Assembly: GCA_947174915.1 (NCBI GenBank)
Contig: CAMWKV010000004.1
Location: forward strand, 1 to 38,293
Source: an uncultured Porphyromonadaceae bacterium
GTDB taxonomy: Bacteria > Bacteroidota > Bacteroidia > Bacteroidales > Muribaculaceae
DNA: 38,293 nt
Direction: 5' to 3'
Part shown: piece by piece, positions 1 to 8,980 of the stretch
How positions within the stretch are numbered: position 1 is the stretch's first letter
Layout of the letters: every line of letters starts with the position of its first letter
The notes under the pieces: generated by a model
Databases searched by the model: none
What the model was told of the DNA's origin: nothing
The model's input: the letters and a program-made list of their open reading frames with translations, nothing else
Translations under genes and position numbers: made by a program

Positions 1-25
1 AATTAAGATACATAATAAATATACA

Positions 26-868
26 ATGAAAGCCATTCATCGCTCGGCCCTGGCAGCCCTGGTATCCGTAGTGCTACTTACAGGATGTTCTGCCCCTAAA
101 AAAGTGCCCTATCTCATTGATGCCGAGTATATTCCCACTGATGTGTTGAGTCAGTCACAGAATGTGACCGATCCTGTCCTCACCGTAGGTGACCTGCTTA
201 ATATCCAGGTGACAGGCGTAAATATGAACGCTATGGCCCCCTTCAACAAGGGCAAGTATATTGATACCGAAGGCAAAATCGGTACAATGTCAATGGCCAA
301 CTCTACTTCGAACAACTATGAGGTGTCCACCGACTACTTTCTGGTGAACTCCGACGGCAATATCGACTTCCCGATAATCGGCAAGGTACACGTTGCCGGC
401 CTCACCAAGACACAGGTATCCAAGGAGATATGCGATGCTATCTATCCTAAGTACGTCACTGAAAAGCCCAGCGTGGACATCCGTCTGATGAACTTCCGCG
501 TCACTGTAGGCGGCGCTGTCAAGTCCCCCGGTGTGTACCAGAGCAAGAACGAGCGCATGACTTTCCTCGAAGCTCTCTCAATGGCCGGCGATATGGACAT
601 CAAGGCCGACCGCGAGAACATCCTCCTCTACCGCGTCAACCCCGACGGTACACGCGAGGTGCACAAGCTCAATATTCACGACCGCAATTTCCTCCTCTCG
701 CCCTACTACAACCTGCAGCAGAACGACTACATCTACGTGCAGCCGAACAACTCGATGCGTCAGAACGCATGGAGCCTCAACCCCGCAGTAGCGGCTACTA
801 TCACCATCGTTGGCGGCCTGTCTTCTGTGGCTTCGCTCGTCATCGGTATCGTCAACCTGTCCAAATAA
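26..868 (+). CDS. Polysaccharide export outer-membrane lipoprotein (Wza-like, SLBB)
   Basis: This 280-residue lipoprotein probably forms the outer-membrane channel through which capsule or exopolysaccharide leaves the cell. The N-terminus is a lipoprotein signal with lipobox LTGC, so the lipidated residue should be Cys21. A polysaccharide-export domain follows (about residues 45-155, including the NSDGNIDFPIIGKVHVAGLT stretch typical of the family), then an SLBB-type domain (about 158-245, starting VTVGGAVKSPGVYQ). The last 30 residues are a hydrophobic helix, as expected for a Wza-type outer-membrane anchor. The Wzc-type kinase starts 24 bp after its stop, the usual export-kinase pair. Only 25 bp of upstream sequence is in the window, so the promoter and the glycosyltransferase part of the locus lie outside. 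The family call is firm; the polysaccharide it exports cannot be told. Confidence 0.93.
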   Translation: MKAIHRSALAALVSVVLLTGCSAPKKVPYLIDAEYIPTDVLSQSQNVTDPVLTVGDLLNIQVTGVNMNAMAPFNKGKYIDTEGKIGTMSMANSTSNNYEVSTDYFLVNSDGNIDFPIIGKVHVAGLTKTQVSKEICDAIYPKYVTEKPSVDIRLMNFRVTVGGAVKSPGVYQSKNERMTFLEALSMAGDMDIKADRENILLYRVNPDGTREVHKLNIHDRNFLLSPYYNLQQNDYIYVQPNNSMRQNAWSLNPAVAATITIVGGLSSVASLVIGIVNLSK

Positions 869-892
869 AGTAACATATAACATACCTGACGT

Positions 893-3280
893 ATGGACAA
901 CGACCACATTAACGCTCCGAAGCAGGATGAGACCTTTGACACTACGGGTCTCCTTCTCGCCTTTCTGGCCAACTGGAAATGGTTTGCTATCTGTGTAGTG
1001 GTGGCTCTAATAGGTGCTTTCTTCTATATCGTTAAGCAAATTCCTGTATATCAGATTGATGCCTCTATCTATCTGAGCCGTGACAATGAATCCCAGCAGA
1101 ATGCCTTCACCATCGGTAACAACGGCAACCAGATGGTATCCGTCAAGGACTACATCGACGAAACAGAGCTCGAGGTGCTCAAGTCTCTTAATAATGTTAT
1201 TAAGATTGTCGACAGCCTCGACCTGGCCTACAACTACTTCAGCGAAGGTACTTTCCGTGAAATACCTCTCTACGAGAACAATTCCGTAGTGGCCAAGATG
1301 GATTCTCTGTCGCTGCGCAATCTCAAAAATCCCATCGACATCACCCTTGATCCCGTCGGCGACGGAAAGTTCAATATCATAGCTAATACTACCTTCAAGA
1401 CCGACAAGGAGAAGAAGGAATTCAAGGATGTGACGCTCCCCATCGATATACAGCTATCCCACGGTACGGTGACTCTCTCTCAGTCGCCCGTATATCAGGA
1501 ACCTAAGGGTAAGATGCGAATCAATATCCGTAGCCCGCGTGCTGTGGCGAAGCAGATTTCGAGCTCGCTCAATATCCAGTTCGCCCAGAACTCCGACAAG
1601 ATTATCCGCATCAGTCTACTCAATACTGTCATCCCTCGCGGCGTAGACATCATCGAGGCGCTTCTCGACTTCTACAACCGCGACATCATCGAGGACAAGA
1701 ACCGCTCGGCAGTGCAGACGGAGGCATTTATCCTTGATCGTCTCGTCATGATTTCAGGCGAACTCAAGGACGTAGAGAATCGACTCCAGGAGTACCGCCA
1801 AGCTCACAATATCACCGATATTGCAGCCCAGAGCAACCTCAACCTCACGCTCAACAGCGACTACGAGCAGCAGCTTGCCGAGAACGATGCCGAACTCAAT
1901 ATCATCGACGAAATCGAACGCATCGTATCGTCGTCCGATACATACCAGACGCTCCCCGCTGCTATCAGCAACAACACCATCGCCCAGATTATCGAGAGCT
2001 ACAACCGCAAGGTGAGCCAGCTCAACCGCCAACTCGAGGGTAGCACGTCGGACAACCCCCTGGTGGTGTCGATGAAGGATGAGTTGAGTCGCGACAAGGT
2101 GCGCATCCTCCAGAATCTTGCCACCACAAAGCGTAACATCAACGCTCGCCGCAACTCTATCTCACGACTCAAGAACAGCTCGGCCGGCCAGCTCGCCGCT
2201 ACTCCTACCGTCGACAAGGGTCTCCAGGAAATCTTCCGCGAGCAGCAGGTGAAGGTCAACATCTACACCTTCCTCCTCCAACGTCGTGAGGAAATCGCTC
2301 TGCAGAAAACTCTTGCCACCAACACCGCACGTCTCATCGACGACCCCGAAGGTACTCGACTTGTATCCCCCCGCAAGATGAACACCTACGCCATGGCTAT
2401 GCTCATCGGCCTGCTCATCCCCGCCGTGATAATCTTCCTGCGCCGCTTCCTCTTCCCTGTCTTCGCCGACCAGGAGGAGCTTGAGCGCCTCACCAATGTA
2501 CCCATCCTCGGAGAAGTCTGTACCACCGACAAGGACGAGACAGAAGATATCGTTATTGCCGACAATGTGTCAACGCCTATAGCAGAACTTTTCCGACTGC
2601 TGCGCAACAATATCTCCTTCACCCGCGGGGGTGCCGAGAGCAAGGTGATTCTCGTCACATCCACCATCTCCGGTGAAGGTAAGACTTTCATCGCCACCAA
2701 CCTGGCAATGACCTATGCGCTGATGGGTAAGAAGGTGCTCGTAATCGGTCTTGACCTCCGTCGTCCCATGCTGGCACACCGCTTCGGCTTCAGCAACCGA
2801 CAGGGTCTCACCACATACCTTTCCGGCCAGGAGTCTGACATCAACAAGCTCATTCTGCAGACCAATGAGAACCCAAATCTCTATGTACTGCCTGCCGGCC
2901 CCGTGCCCCCGAACCCCAACGAGTTGCTCATGTCGAACTCTATGGATCGTGCGATGGCCAAACTTCGCGAAGAATACGACTACATCATCATCGATACCGC
3001 GCCTGTGGGTGTGATTTCGGATACCTATCTGATCACACGCTACTCGGATGTACAGCTCTACGTAGTGCGTGCCCACTACACCTCGCGCAACAGTCTCCGC
3101 ACCCTCCACTCGGCTGTAGAGACCGGCAAGATGAAGTCCGCCTACATAGTACTCAACGGTGTGGACATCCGTTCGAATGCCTACCAGTACCGCCGCTACG
3201 GCTCCTATGGCTACTACGGCAAGAAGGGCAACCGTTCATACGGCTACGGCTATCTGAAGAATTCAAACAAAGAGAAATAA
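893..3280 (+). CDS. Wzc-like polysaccharide co-polymerase / tyrosine autokinase
   Basis: This 795-residue inner-membrane protein combines a Wzz-type chain-length domain with a cytoplasmic bacterial tyrosine kinase, which together control polysaccharide polymerisation and export. The first membrane segment lies at about residues 28-48 and the second at about 501-521, with a long periplasmic coiled-coil-rich region between them. The kinase domain shows a Walker A motif (STISGEGKT, about 590), Walker A' (VLVIGLDLRRP, about 615) and Walker B (YIIIDTAP, about 697). The C-terminus (about 762-790) carries nine tyrosines within about 25 residues, the usual autophosphorylation cluster, so the protein looks complete and active. 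It sits just downstream of its Wza-type partner and ends shortly before a strong hairpin, so it is the last gene of its operon. Confidence 0.95.
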   Translation: MDNDHINAPKQDETFDTTGLLLAFLANWKWFAICVVVALIGAFFYIVKQIPVYQIDASIYLSRDNESQQNAFTIGNNGNQMVSVKDYIDETELEVLKSLNNVIKIVDSLDLAYNYFSEGTFREIPLYENNSVVAKMDSLSLRNLKNPIDITLDPVGDGKFNIIANTTFKTDKEKKEFKDVTLPIDIQLSHGTVTLSQSPVYQEPKGKMRINIRSPRAVAKQISSSLNIQFAQNSDKIIRISLLNTVIPRGVDIIEALLDFYNRDIIEDKNRSAVQTEAFILDRLVMISGELKDVENRLQEYRQAHNITDIAAQSNLNLTLNSDYEQQLAENDAELNIIDEIERIVSSSDTYQTLPAAISNNTIAQIIESYNRKVSQLNRQLEGSTSDNPLVVSMKDELSRDKVRILQNLATTKRNINARRNSISRLKNSSAGQLAATPTVDKGLQEIFREQQVKVNIYTFLLQRREEIALQKTLATNTARLIDDPEGTRLVSPRKMNTYAMAMLIGLLIPAVIIFLRRFLFPVFADQEELERLTNVPILGEVCTTDKDETEDIVIADNVSTPIAELFRLLRNNISFTRGGAESKVILVTSTISGEGKTFIATNLAMTYALMGKKVLVIGLDLRRPMLAHRFGFSNRQGLTTYLSGQESDINKLILQTNENPNLYVLPAGPVPPNPNELLMSNSMDRAMAKLREEYDYIIIDTAPVGVISDTYLITRYSDVQLYVVRAHYTSRNSLRTLHSAVETGKMKSAYIVLNGVDIRSNAYQYRRYGSYGYYGKKGNRSYGYGYLKNSNKEK

Positions 3281-3298
3281 TCCTCATCTCATCATACA

Positions 3299-3333
3299 GC
3301 AAGCGGGCGAGTCGCAATGACTCGCCCGCTTGC
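3299..3333 (+). terminator. Hairpin terminator after the Wzc-like gene
   Basis: A perfect 15-bp inverted repeat (arms 3299-3313 and 3319-3333, loop GCAAT) starts 18 bp after the kinase stop codon. There is no strong T-run, but the position at the end of a + operon facing a - gene fits a terminator. Confidence 0.75.
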
Positions 3334-3334
3334 A

Positions 3335-3475
3335 TTTCGACTATTTCGAGTACCTCGAGCTTTTCGAGCTTTCCGGGAATTTCGAGATACTCGGGCCTTT
3401 CGGGAATCTCGAGTATCTTGAGCCTTCGAGTATCCTATCGGGCATCTCGAGAATGGCTCGGGGCTCTCTCGGATG
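3335..3475. repeat. 9-bp tandem array with TCG core, locus A
   Basis: Ten consecutive 9-bp units run without interruption from 3335 to 3424, for example TTTCGACTA, TTTCGAGTA, CCTCGAGCT, TTTCGAGCT, TTCCGGGAA, TTTCGAGAT, ACTCGGGCC. The consensus is TYTCGRGNN. After a 1-bp phase slip at about 3425 the motif continues in degenerate form to about 3475. The array lies between two convergent genes, inside the hairpins that end them. A second array with the same period and core is at 33697-33768. Confidence 0.8.
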
Positions 3476-3486
3476 ATTTGAATGGC

Positions 3487-3517
3487 CCGCGCTTCTTGAA
3501 TTTATCGAGAAGCGCGG
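3487..3517 (-). terminator. Hairpin after the MINPP-like phosphatase gene
   Basis: A perfect 10-bp inverted repeat (arms 3487-3496 and 3508-3517, 11-nt loop) lies 7 bp beyond the stop codon of the - strand phosphatase gene. No T-run follows, so calling it a terminator rests on its position. Confidence 0.5.
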
Positions 3518-3524
3518 TGATTTC

Positions 3525-4793
3525 TTACTGGGCGTAGAGGGGGACGGCATTCATCATATAGCGGCGAAGCTCACCCCAGGGGTAGTAGATAGCGTTGTCA
3601 CCGCTACGCAGTGCTACGGGGCGCTCGTTGAGGTCGACCCGGACATAGTATCTACCGCTCTGTCGGGCGCGGAAGATGATGAACTGGATATTGGCGGCCA
3701 TGGGCACCACCTCGAAGTCGCGCCATTTCTCGGACACGGTATCGAAGTAGTTGGTGAGATAGTAGCATCCGGGTATGCGCAGGAGCGACAGCAGCGGCAT
3801 GAGTGTCTCGGCATGGCCGAAGCGCAGGCAGGCGCAGGGCGACGCCTCCGGGTCGGCGATATATGCGTCAGTGGTCTCGATGAGGTTCAGCACGAGCTGC
3901 GCGGCGATATCGGCAGGGACGGTGCTCACTGTGGAGGCTGTCCGCTGCAGGTACTGACGCAGGTTGAAGCAGCTCCAGAGAGCCTGTGCCTCCTCGCGGG
4001 TGAAGTAGGTCGACATCTCCGACTCCCAGCCCATGGCGCTGAGACCGGCTACGACATAGTACTCCGTGATAGCAGCGTCGCGTAGCTTGGCGGGGTCGTC
4101 GGCTTCGAAGTCGCGGCCGAGGACGCGGCGGATAGCTGTGACGGGACAGGCCTTGGCGAAGTATTCATCATAGGCCGGAGCCCATAGTTTCTCGCGATGG
4201 AAGGCAAGGTAGTCCTCGTCTACGTCGAAGGGGCGCATCAGGGGTGAGTTCGACCGACCGGTAGTGGTGGCGAATTCGAGCTTATTGTTGAGACGGTCGA
4301 GTTGGTGGGTGAAGCTGTACATACTCATCATCACGCGGGGCGAATAGGACGACAGCGCACTCACCTTGCCACTGCTGCTGAATACCTCGGCGAAATTGTA
4401 GAACATGCGCGTGGCGATGCCGCTCTGTTCGGCCATGCCCAGGGAGTCGAGCGCCCCCCAGCGGCCGTTGCTGGCCTCGATGATGCGCTCGTTGAGTGCG
4501 GCGAGCTTGCGGCCCAGCGGCGTGATGGTGCCCAAGGAGTCGGCGCGCTCAAGGAGCTTGCGCAGTTTGAGACAGTTGGCTGCCGAGGCGGCATAGCGGG
4601 CGCCGTGACGACCCACATGGTTGATGAACACGGGGAGGAGCGAGTCCGGGTAGGCCACGGGGTGCTCCGGCGCCACATATGGCGTCAGGGAGCCTTCGCA
4701 CTGGGTGTAGCTGTACGATGGCGGCGTATCGGCAGCAGCCGATAGAGCAATTGCTGCCGCGACAAGGGCGATGCAAGTACGTAATGACTTCAT
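3525..4793 (-). CDS. Secreted histidine-type phosphatase, MINPP/phytase-like
   Basis: This is a 422-residue histidine-acid-phosphatase-family enzyme, probably one that strips phosphates from inositol phosphates such as phytate. A signal peptide covers about residues 1-22, so it acts in the periplasm, on the surface or in vesicles. The phosphohistidine motif is RHGARY (residues 62-67, His63 as nucleophile). The proton-donor motif is HAET (327-330) rather than the HD of ordinary acid phosphatases. HAE in place of HD is the mark of the multiple inositol polyphosphate phosphatase branch, which includes the characterised Bacteroides MINPP, and the length fits that group. It is transcribed alone, divergently from the barrel protein, from a promoter-like site at 4826-4858. 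The substrate is inferred from the motif pair; other organic phosphates remain possible. Confidence 0.88.
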   Translation of the reverse strand: MKSLRTCIALVAAAIALSAAADTPPSYSYTQCEGSLTPYVAPEHPVAYPDSLLPVFINHVGRHGARYAASAANCLKLRKLLERADSLGTITPLGRKLAALNERIIEASNGRWGALDSLGMAEQSGIATRMFYNFAEVFSSSGKVSALSSYSPRVMMSMYSFTHQLDRLNNKLEFATTTGRSNSPLMRPFDVDEDYLAFHREKLWAPAYDEYFAKACPVTAIRRVLGRDFEADDPAKLRDAAITEYYVVAGLSAMGWESEMSTYFTREEAQALWSCFNLRQYLQRTASTVSTVPADIAAQLVLNLIETTDAYIADPEASPCACLRFGHAETLMPLLSLLRIPGCYYLTNYFDTVSEKWRDFEVVPMAANIQFIIFRARQSGRYYVRVDLNERPVALRSGDNAIYYPWGELRRYMMNAVPLYAQ

Positions 4794-4825
4794 ATTGACT
4801 TCTGATTTTTGTAGCGATTAATGCG

Positions 4826-4858
4826 CAAATATACTATTTTTTTCGCGGTCGGTGCAGA
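4826..4858 (-). promoter_or_regulatory. Promoter for the MINPP-like gene
   Basis: Read on the - strand, the -33 element is TCTG (4858-4855, one mismatch to TTTG), then a 21-bp spacer, then TATATTTG (4833-4826), a perfect match to the Bacteroidetes -7 consensus TAnnTTTG. It lies 33 bp upstream of the phosphatase ATG. Confidence 0.65.
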
Positions 4859-4873
4859 AATATGCTCATCCTT

Positions 4874-4904
4874 TTTGCCGTTCGCGGATTATTTTTTAAC
4901 TTTG
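4874..4904 (+). promoter_or_regulatory. Promoter for the small outer-membrane barrel gene
   Basis: TTTG (4874-4877), a 19-bp spacer and TAACTTTG (4897-4904) match both elements of the Bacteroidetes promoter consensus. Transcription would start about 85 bp before the ATG at 4995. This rules out the longer in-frame start at 4821, which lies upstream of the promoter. Confidence 0.75.
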
Positions 4905-4994
4905 GCGGCAGCTTCGGTCTCTATGGCGCTTTGTAATAATCCCGCTTCGAACACATCCAACTATAACTATTGTCACATTAATACCTCTACAACT

Positions 4995-5681
4995 ATGATT
5001 AAACTGACTAAGATTCTCCTTGCCTCACTTGCCGTTCTCGCCGGCGCCACCACGGCCTCAGCTGCCGAATCTGACGCACAGACAGGCTCAGTGCATCCCT
5101 ACGACCACCAGCATATCGGTCTTCGCGCTCAGTTCAACCTCAGTTCGTCGAGCACACACACCGAATTTTTCCACTACGGTCCCGGCGTATCTGTCGGCGC
5201 GGTGTACTACGCTCCCTTCGGTCGCCTTACCTACTTCAATGCGGGCGTGCTCTTCAACTACGACACCTTCGGACTTAAGGGGACCGCCGGTACCATCCAT
5301 GCGCCACGTCCTATGGAAGGACATCTCACTACCGTAGGCCTCCAGGTACCTATCGACTTTGGTATTAAGGCCGTGCAGAATAAGAATTTAATATTCGGCT
5401 TCTACACCGGCCCGCATCTCTACGTCGACTTCAGCTGCAAAGCCAAGTACGACTACAACCGCAGCGGTAATATCCAGAAAGTGGAGAAAGACTGGAAGAC
5501 GCCCGGCCTCGGCTTCGGTTGGGGTGTCGGTACCGCTATCGATTTCAAGCAGCACTGGCATGTCCATGTGGAGTACTTCATCGGTTTCGGCAATATGGCC
5601 ATGACCCAGGACCTCGAGCTCGGCAAAGAGTCCGGCATCACCCGCACCAACCTCTCACTCGGTCTCGGCTACAATTTCTAA
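4995..5681 (+). CDS. Small outer-membrane beta-barrel protein
   Basis: This 228-residue protein starts with a clear signal peptide (about 1-24, cleavage near ASA/AES). Its alternating aromatic and glycine-rich segments end in NLSLGLGYNF, with the terminal Phe typical of barrel insertion. It resembles the Bacteroidetes outer-membrane barrel families (PorT-like or OMP_b-brl), which have about eight strands. The reading frame is open back to 4821, but that extension lacks a signal peptide and overlaps the promoter at 4874-4904, so ATG 4995 was chosen. The gene is probably monocistronic: a 230-bp spacer with tandem repeats separates it from the M16 protease. The sequence does not show whether it is a transporter, an adhesin or a structural protein. 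Confidence 0.8.
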   Translation: MIKLTKILLASLAVLAGATTASAAESDAQTGSVHPYDHQHIGLRAQFNLSSSSTHTEFFHYGPGVSVGAVYYAPFGRLTYFNAGVLFNYDTFGLKGTAGTIHAPRPMEGHLTTVGLQVPIDFGIKAVQNKNLIFGFYTGPHLYVDFSCKAKYDYNRSGNIQKVEKDWKTPGLGFGWGVGTAIDFKQHWHVHVEYFIGFGNMAMTQDLELGKESGITRTNLSLGLGYNF

Positions 5682-5720
5682 AGCCGAAAAGCTCGCAAGC
5701 GCCCTCCCGCCGCACCACTC

Positions 5721-5795
5721 CCGCTACGACCGCTCCCGCTACGACCGCTCCCGCTACGACCGCCCCCGCTACGACCGCTCCGGCTACGACCGTCG
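5721..5795. repeat. 15-bp tandem repeat, five copies
   Basis: Five units of CCGCTACGACCGCTC follow directly: 5721-5735, 5736-5750, 5751-5765, 5766-5780 and a more diverged 5781-5795. The array is flanked by a short inverted repeat, CCCGCCG (5706-5712) and CGGCGGG (5805-5811). It lies between the barrel gene and the M16 protease gene. Confidence 0.85.
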
Positions 5796-5910
5796 AGAGG
5801 CACCCGGCGGGAAAAATCTTCGTTCGTTTTGTTTTTTTAACAGTGACGGAGTAAGAATCCGCACCTTTGCTGCGTCAAATATAGCATAAAAACAAACCAA
5901 TATAAAAGAT

Positions 5911-8754
5911 ATGAACAAACTTATCAAGCGTGGTCTGCTGGCTCTTACTGTGCTCCTGGGTATGTCCGTGAGCATGAAGGCACAGCAGCTTCCGCCCCTC
6001 CCCGCCGACACGGCTCTCATCAAGGGCCAGCTCGAGAATGGTCTGACATACTACATCCGTCATAACGACAACCCCAAGGGTCAGGCCGATTTCTTCATCG
6101 CTCAGCGAGTTGGCTCCATCCTCGAAGAGGACAACCAGCGCGGTCTCGCTCACTTCCTCGAGCACATGTGCTTCAACGGCACCACCAACTTCCCCGGCAA
6201 AAACATCATCAACTGGCTCGAATCCATAGGTGTGAAGTTCGGCCATAACCTCAACGCCTACACATCCATCGACGAGACTGTCTACAATATCTCCAGTGTA
6301 CCCGTATCCCGCACCTCCGTGCAGGACTCCTGCCTCCTCATCCTCCACGACTGGTCCTGCGATCTCACCCTCGACCCCGTTGAAATCGACGCCGAGCGCG
6401 CTGTGATTCACGAAGAATGGCGCCAGAGCAATGTGGGCTCCATGCGTATCATGGAGAAACTCCTGCCCGTGATGTACCCCGACAACCGCTACGGCTACCG
6501 TCTGCCCATCGGCACCATGGAGGTTGTGGACAACTTCCCGCCCCAGGCTCTCATCGACTACTATCACAAGTGGTACCGCCCCGACAACCAGGCTATTATC
6601 GTTGTCGGCGACATCGACCCCGCCTACATCGAGGCAAAGATCAAGGAAATCTTCACACCCATCACCATGCCCGAGAATCCTGCCGAGCGTGTGTACTTCG
6701 AGGTGGATGAAACTCCCGGCACCATCTATGCCCTCGGTTCGGACAAGGAGATGCAGTTCGCTGTGGTCGAACTCTTCTTCAAGACCAACGGCTTCAATCT
6801 CCCCCGCGAGATGCGCAACAGCGAGATGTACTACGTCGTTGACTATATCTCCTCCATGATTCAGTCGATGATGAACAGCCGCTTCAGCGAGCTCTCCAAC
6901 AAGCCCGACACCAAGTTCGCTCAGGCCACCCTCGAAATAGGCGACTACATGGTCAGCAAGACCATGGGTGCCCTCGAACTGCAGGTGCTCCCCAAGGGCG
7001 ACGATCTCATCCCTGCCTTCAAGGAAGCATACACCGAACTGATGCGTGCCGTCAAAGGCGGTTTCACCATCGGTGAGTACGAGCGTGCCCGCGCCGAATT
7101 CCTCTCCAACATTGAGAAGCAGTACGACAACCGCTTCGACCGCAAGAGCGGATCCTACTCCCTCGAGTATGTCCGCGAGTTCATCGACAACTTCCCCGCT
7201 CCCGGTATCGGCGTAGAGAAGGAAATCTACGACCGCTACGCAGCCCTCATCACAGTCGAGCAGATCAACCAGAGCCTCGCCCAGTGCATCACCGAGGACA
7301 ACCGCGTGCTCCTCACCATGCTCCCCGAGAGCTATACCATGCCCACCGAGGAGCAGTTCGCAACTGTGATGGAAGAGGTTGACGACGCCGAACTTGAGCC
7401 CTACAAGGACGAGATGCGTCCCGATCCCCTCATCCCCGCACTCCCCGCAGCCGGTAAGGTTGTGGCCGTCAAGGACCTCGCCGACTGGGGCGCAAAGGAA
7501 TACACCCTCTCCAACGGCGTCAAGGTAGTGGTGAAATCCACCGACTTCAAGAACAACGAAATCATCTTCAACGCCATCGCCAAGGGCAAAGGCTCCAGCA
7601 CACTCGACGACTCCTTCGCTCCCTCCGTTCTCTTCGCTCCCTACGCCATGAGCTCCATGAGTCTCAACGACTACTCCAACTCCGACGTCCAGAAGTACCT
7701 CCAGGGCAAGCAGGCCGCCGTGTCGTTCTCCTTCAGCGACTACACCCGCGAGCTCAATGGTAACTCCACCGTGAAGGATCTCCCCACACTCATGGAGATG
7801 CTCTATTCTTACTTCACCGGCTTCGGTCTCCGCGAAGATGAGTACACCGCCACCCGCGATGCCATCGCCTCCATCCTCGCCAACCAGGAGAACACCCCTA
7901 ACTTCGTATTCTCCCGCGACATCCTCAAGACTATCTACGCCGCTCCCTCCATGCAGATGCTCACCAGCAGCCATATCAACGCTGCCAACCGCGAAGCTAT
8001 CGTCAACATGGTACGCGATATGATGGCCAACGCTGCCGACTACACATTCTTCTTCGCCGGCAACATCGACGAGGCTACCTTCGTGCCCATGATGGAGCAG
8101 TACATCGCCACTCTCCCCGCCGATGCTGCTACTGCTACTACTACCTACGAGCACAATCCCGCCTACGAAATCGGCGGCGGCAACACCTCCGACCACTACA
8201 CCACCAAGATGGAGACTCCCCAGACATACGTCTTCATCGCAGTCCTCGGTCAGTTCCCCTACACTCAGAAGAACAAGATCATCGCAAGCGTAGCCGGTCA
8301 GGTGCTCTCTAAGCGTCTTCTCGACAAGGTGCGTGAGGAAATGGGTGCTGTTTACTCCATCGGCGCAAGCTGCGACATGGGCCGCACAGACGTACTCAAC
8401 ACCGTCATCCAGACAGCATTCCCCATGAAGCCCGAACTCAAGGACGAGACTCTCGCAGTCATCCGCTCCATCATGGAAGCTATGACTACCGATGTCACCA
8501 CCGACGAGATCAAGCCCGCCATCGAATTCCTCGTGAAGGACAACAAGGAGAAACTCAAAGAGAACCGTGACTGGGTCGGCGCTATGTCCGCCACCACCCT
8601 CAACGGTGTCAATATCTTCCTCAACCGCGAAGAGGTCATCAACACTGTCACTGTAGAGGATGTCCAGAACTTCATGCGCGACCTCCTCGCACAGGACAAC
8701 TACCGTGTAGTAGTCCTCGATCCCGAGGGTGTCACCGAAGAAGCAAGCAAGTAA
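5911..8754 (+). CDS. Secreted M16 family zinc metallopeptidase
   Basis: This 947-residue protein is a two-module M16 (pitrilysin/insulinase/PqqL-type) peptidase, expected to degrade peptides or unfolded proteins in the periplasm or at the surface. A signal peptide covers about residues 1-25. The inverted zinc motif is HFLEH (His81, Glu84, His85), and Glu162 in the DAERAVIHEE region lies at the spacing expected for the third metal ligand. The C-terminal half (about 500-930) looks like the second, non-catalytic M16 module. Length and layout match the usual 930-950-residue Bacteroidetes form. It is followed by an intrinsic terminator. No good promoter was found upstream; the best -7 candidate, CACCTTTG at 5862-5869, is imperfect and has no -33 partner at the right distance. 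Confidence 0.93.
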   Translation: MNKLIKRGLLALTVLLGMSVSMKAQQLPPLPADTALIKGQLENGLTYYIRHNDNPKGQADFFIAQRVGSILEEDNQRGLAHFLEHMCFNGTTNFPGKNIINWLESIGVKFGHNLNAYTSIDETVYNISSVPVSRTSVQDSCLLILHDWSCDLTLDPVEIDAERAVIHEEWRQSNVGSMRIMEKLLPVMYPDNRYGYRLPIGTMEVVDNFPPQALIDYYHKWYRPDNQAIIVVGDIDPAYIEAKIKEIFTPITMPENPAERVYFEVDETPGTIYALGSDKEMQFAVVELFFKTNGFNLPREMRNSEMYYVVDYISSMIQSMMNSRFSELSNKPDTKFAQATLEIGDYMVSKTMGALELQVLPKGDDLIPAFKEAYTELMRAVKGGFTIGEYERARAEFLSNIEKQYDNRFDRKSGSYSLEYVREFIDNFPAPGIGVEKEIYDRYAALITVEQINQSLAQCITEDNRVLLTMLPESYTMPTEEQFATVMEEVDDAELEPYKDEMRPDPLIPALPAAGKVVAVKDLADWGAKEYTLSNGVKVVVKSTDFKNNEIIFNAIAKGKGSSTLDDSFAPSVLFAPYAMSSMSLNDYSNSDVQKYLQGKQAAVSFSFSDYTRELNGNSTVKDLPTLMEMLYSYFTGFGLREDEYTATRDAIASILANQENTPNFVFSRDILKTIYAAPSMQMLTSSHINAANREAIVNMVRDMMANAADYTFFFAGNIDEATFVPMMEQYIATLPADAATATTTYEHNPAYEIGGGNTSDHYTTKMETPQTYVFIAVLGQFPYTQKNKIIASVAGQVLSKRLLDKVREEMGAVYSIGASCDMGRTDVLNTVIQTAFPMKPELKDETLAVIRSIMEAMTTDVTTDEIKPAIEFLVKDNKEKLKENRDWVGAMSATTLNGVNIFLNREEVINTVTVEDVQNFMRDLLAQDNYRVVVLDPEGVTEEASK

Positions 8755-8790
8755 TCACCAACCACCATTCGAGCCGTCCACGGCTCGCAC

Positions 8791-8825
8791 AAAAGCGCCG
8801 CCCCGCCCCGGGTCGGCGCTTTTTT
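8791..8825 (+). terminator. Intrinsic terminator after the M16 gene
   Basis: A 10-bp stem (arms 8791-8800 and 8814-8823) ends in a T-run up to 8825, about 36 bp after the stop codon. A shorter hairpin, GAGCCG/CGGCTC (8771-8786), lies just before it. Confidence 0.85.
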
Positions 8826-8940
8826 CATCCCGACTCCGATCTTATCAGTTGAAGAGCTGCTCCCTATATTGGTCAAAAGGCTGCAATTGCATCGGCGTGC
8901 ATTCTGTGCCGGCGACTCTTGCGGTCAGAGCCGATGTTTA

Positions 8941-8980
8941 TCATGATTTATCATGATTAATCAGGATGAATCATGGATTG
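8941..8980. repeat. 10-bp repeat, four copies
   Basis: Four successive units read TCATGATTTA, TCATGATTAA, TCAGGATGAA and TCATGGATTG. The period is one helical turn and the core ATCATGAT is palindromic. No start codon or promoter of a nearby gene lies next to it. Confidence 0.7.

Noticed and set aside
3335-3475. Possible CRISPR array because of the repeated units
   Set aside because: Units are 9 bp and directly adjacent, with no spacers of uniform length and no cas genes in the window.
5519-5854. A + frame containing the PATTA repeat, overlapping the end of the barrel gene
   Set aside because: Most of it is out of frame with and inside the barrel gene, and it lacks a start context or signal peptide. 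The repeat itself is kept as a feature and finding.
5875-8196. A very long open frame (773 codons) on the - strand opposite the M16 protease
   Set aside because: Its translation is dominated by Gly, Val, Glu, Asp and His in the pattern expected from the antisense of a high-GC gene. It has no domain, and the + frame has a clear signal peptide and zinc motif.
8826-8935. Possible short peptide gene in the spacer after the M16 terminator
   Set aside because: No frame with a plausible start, promoter or length was found.
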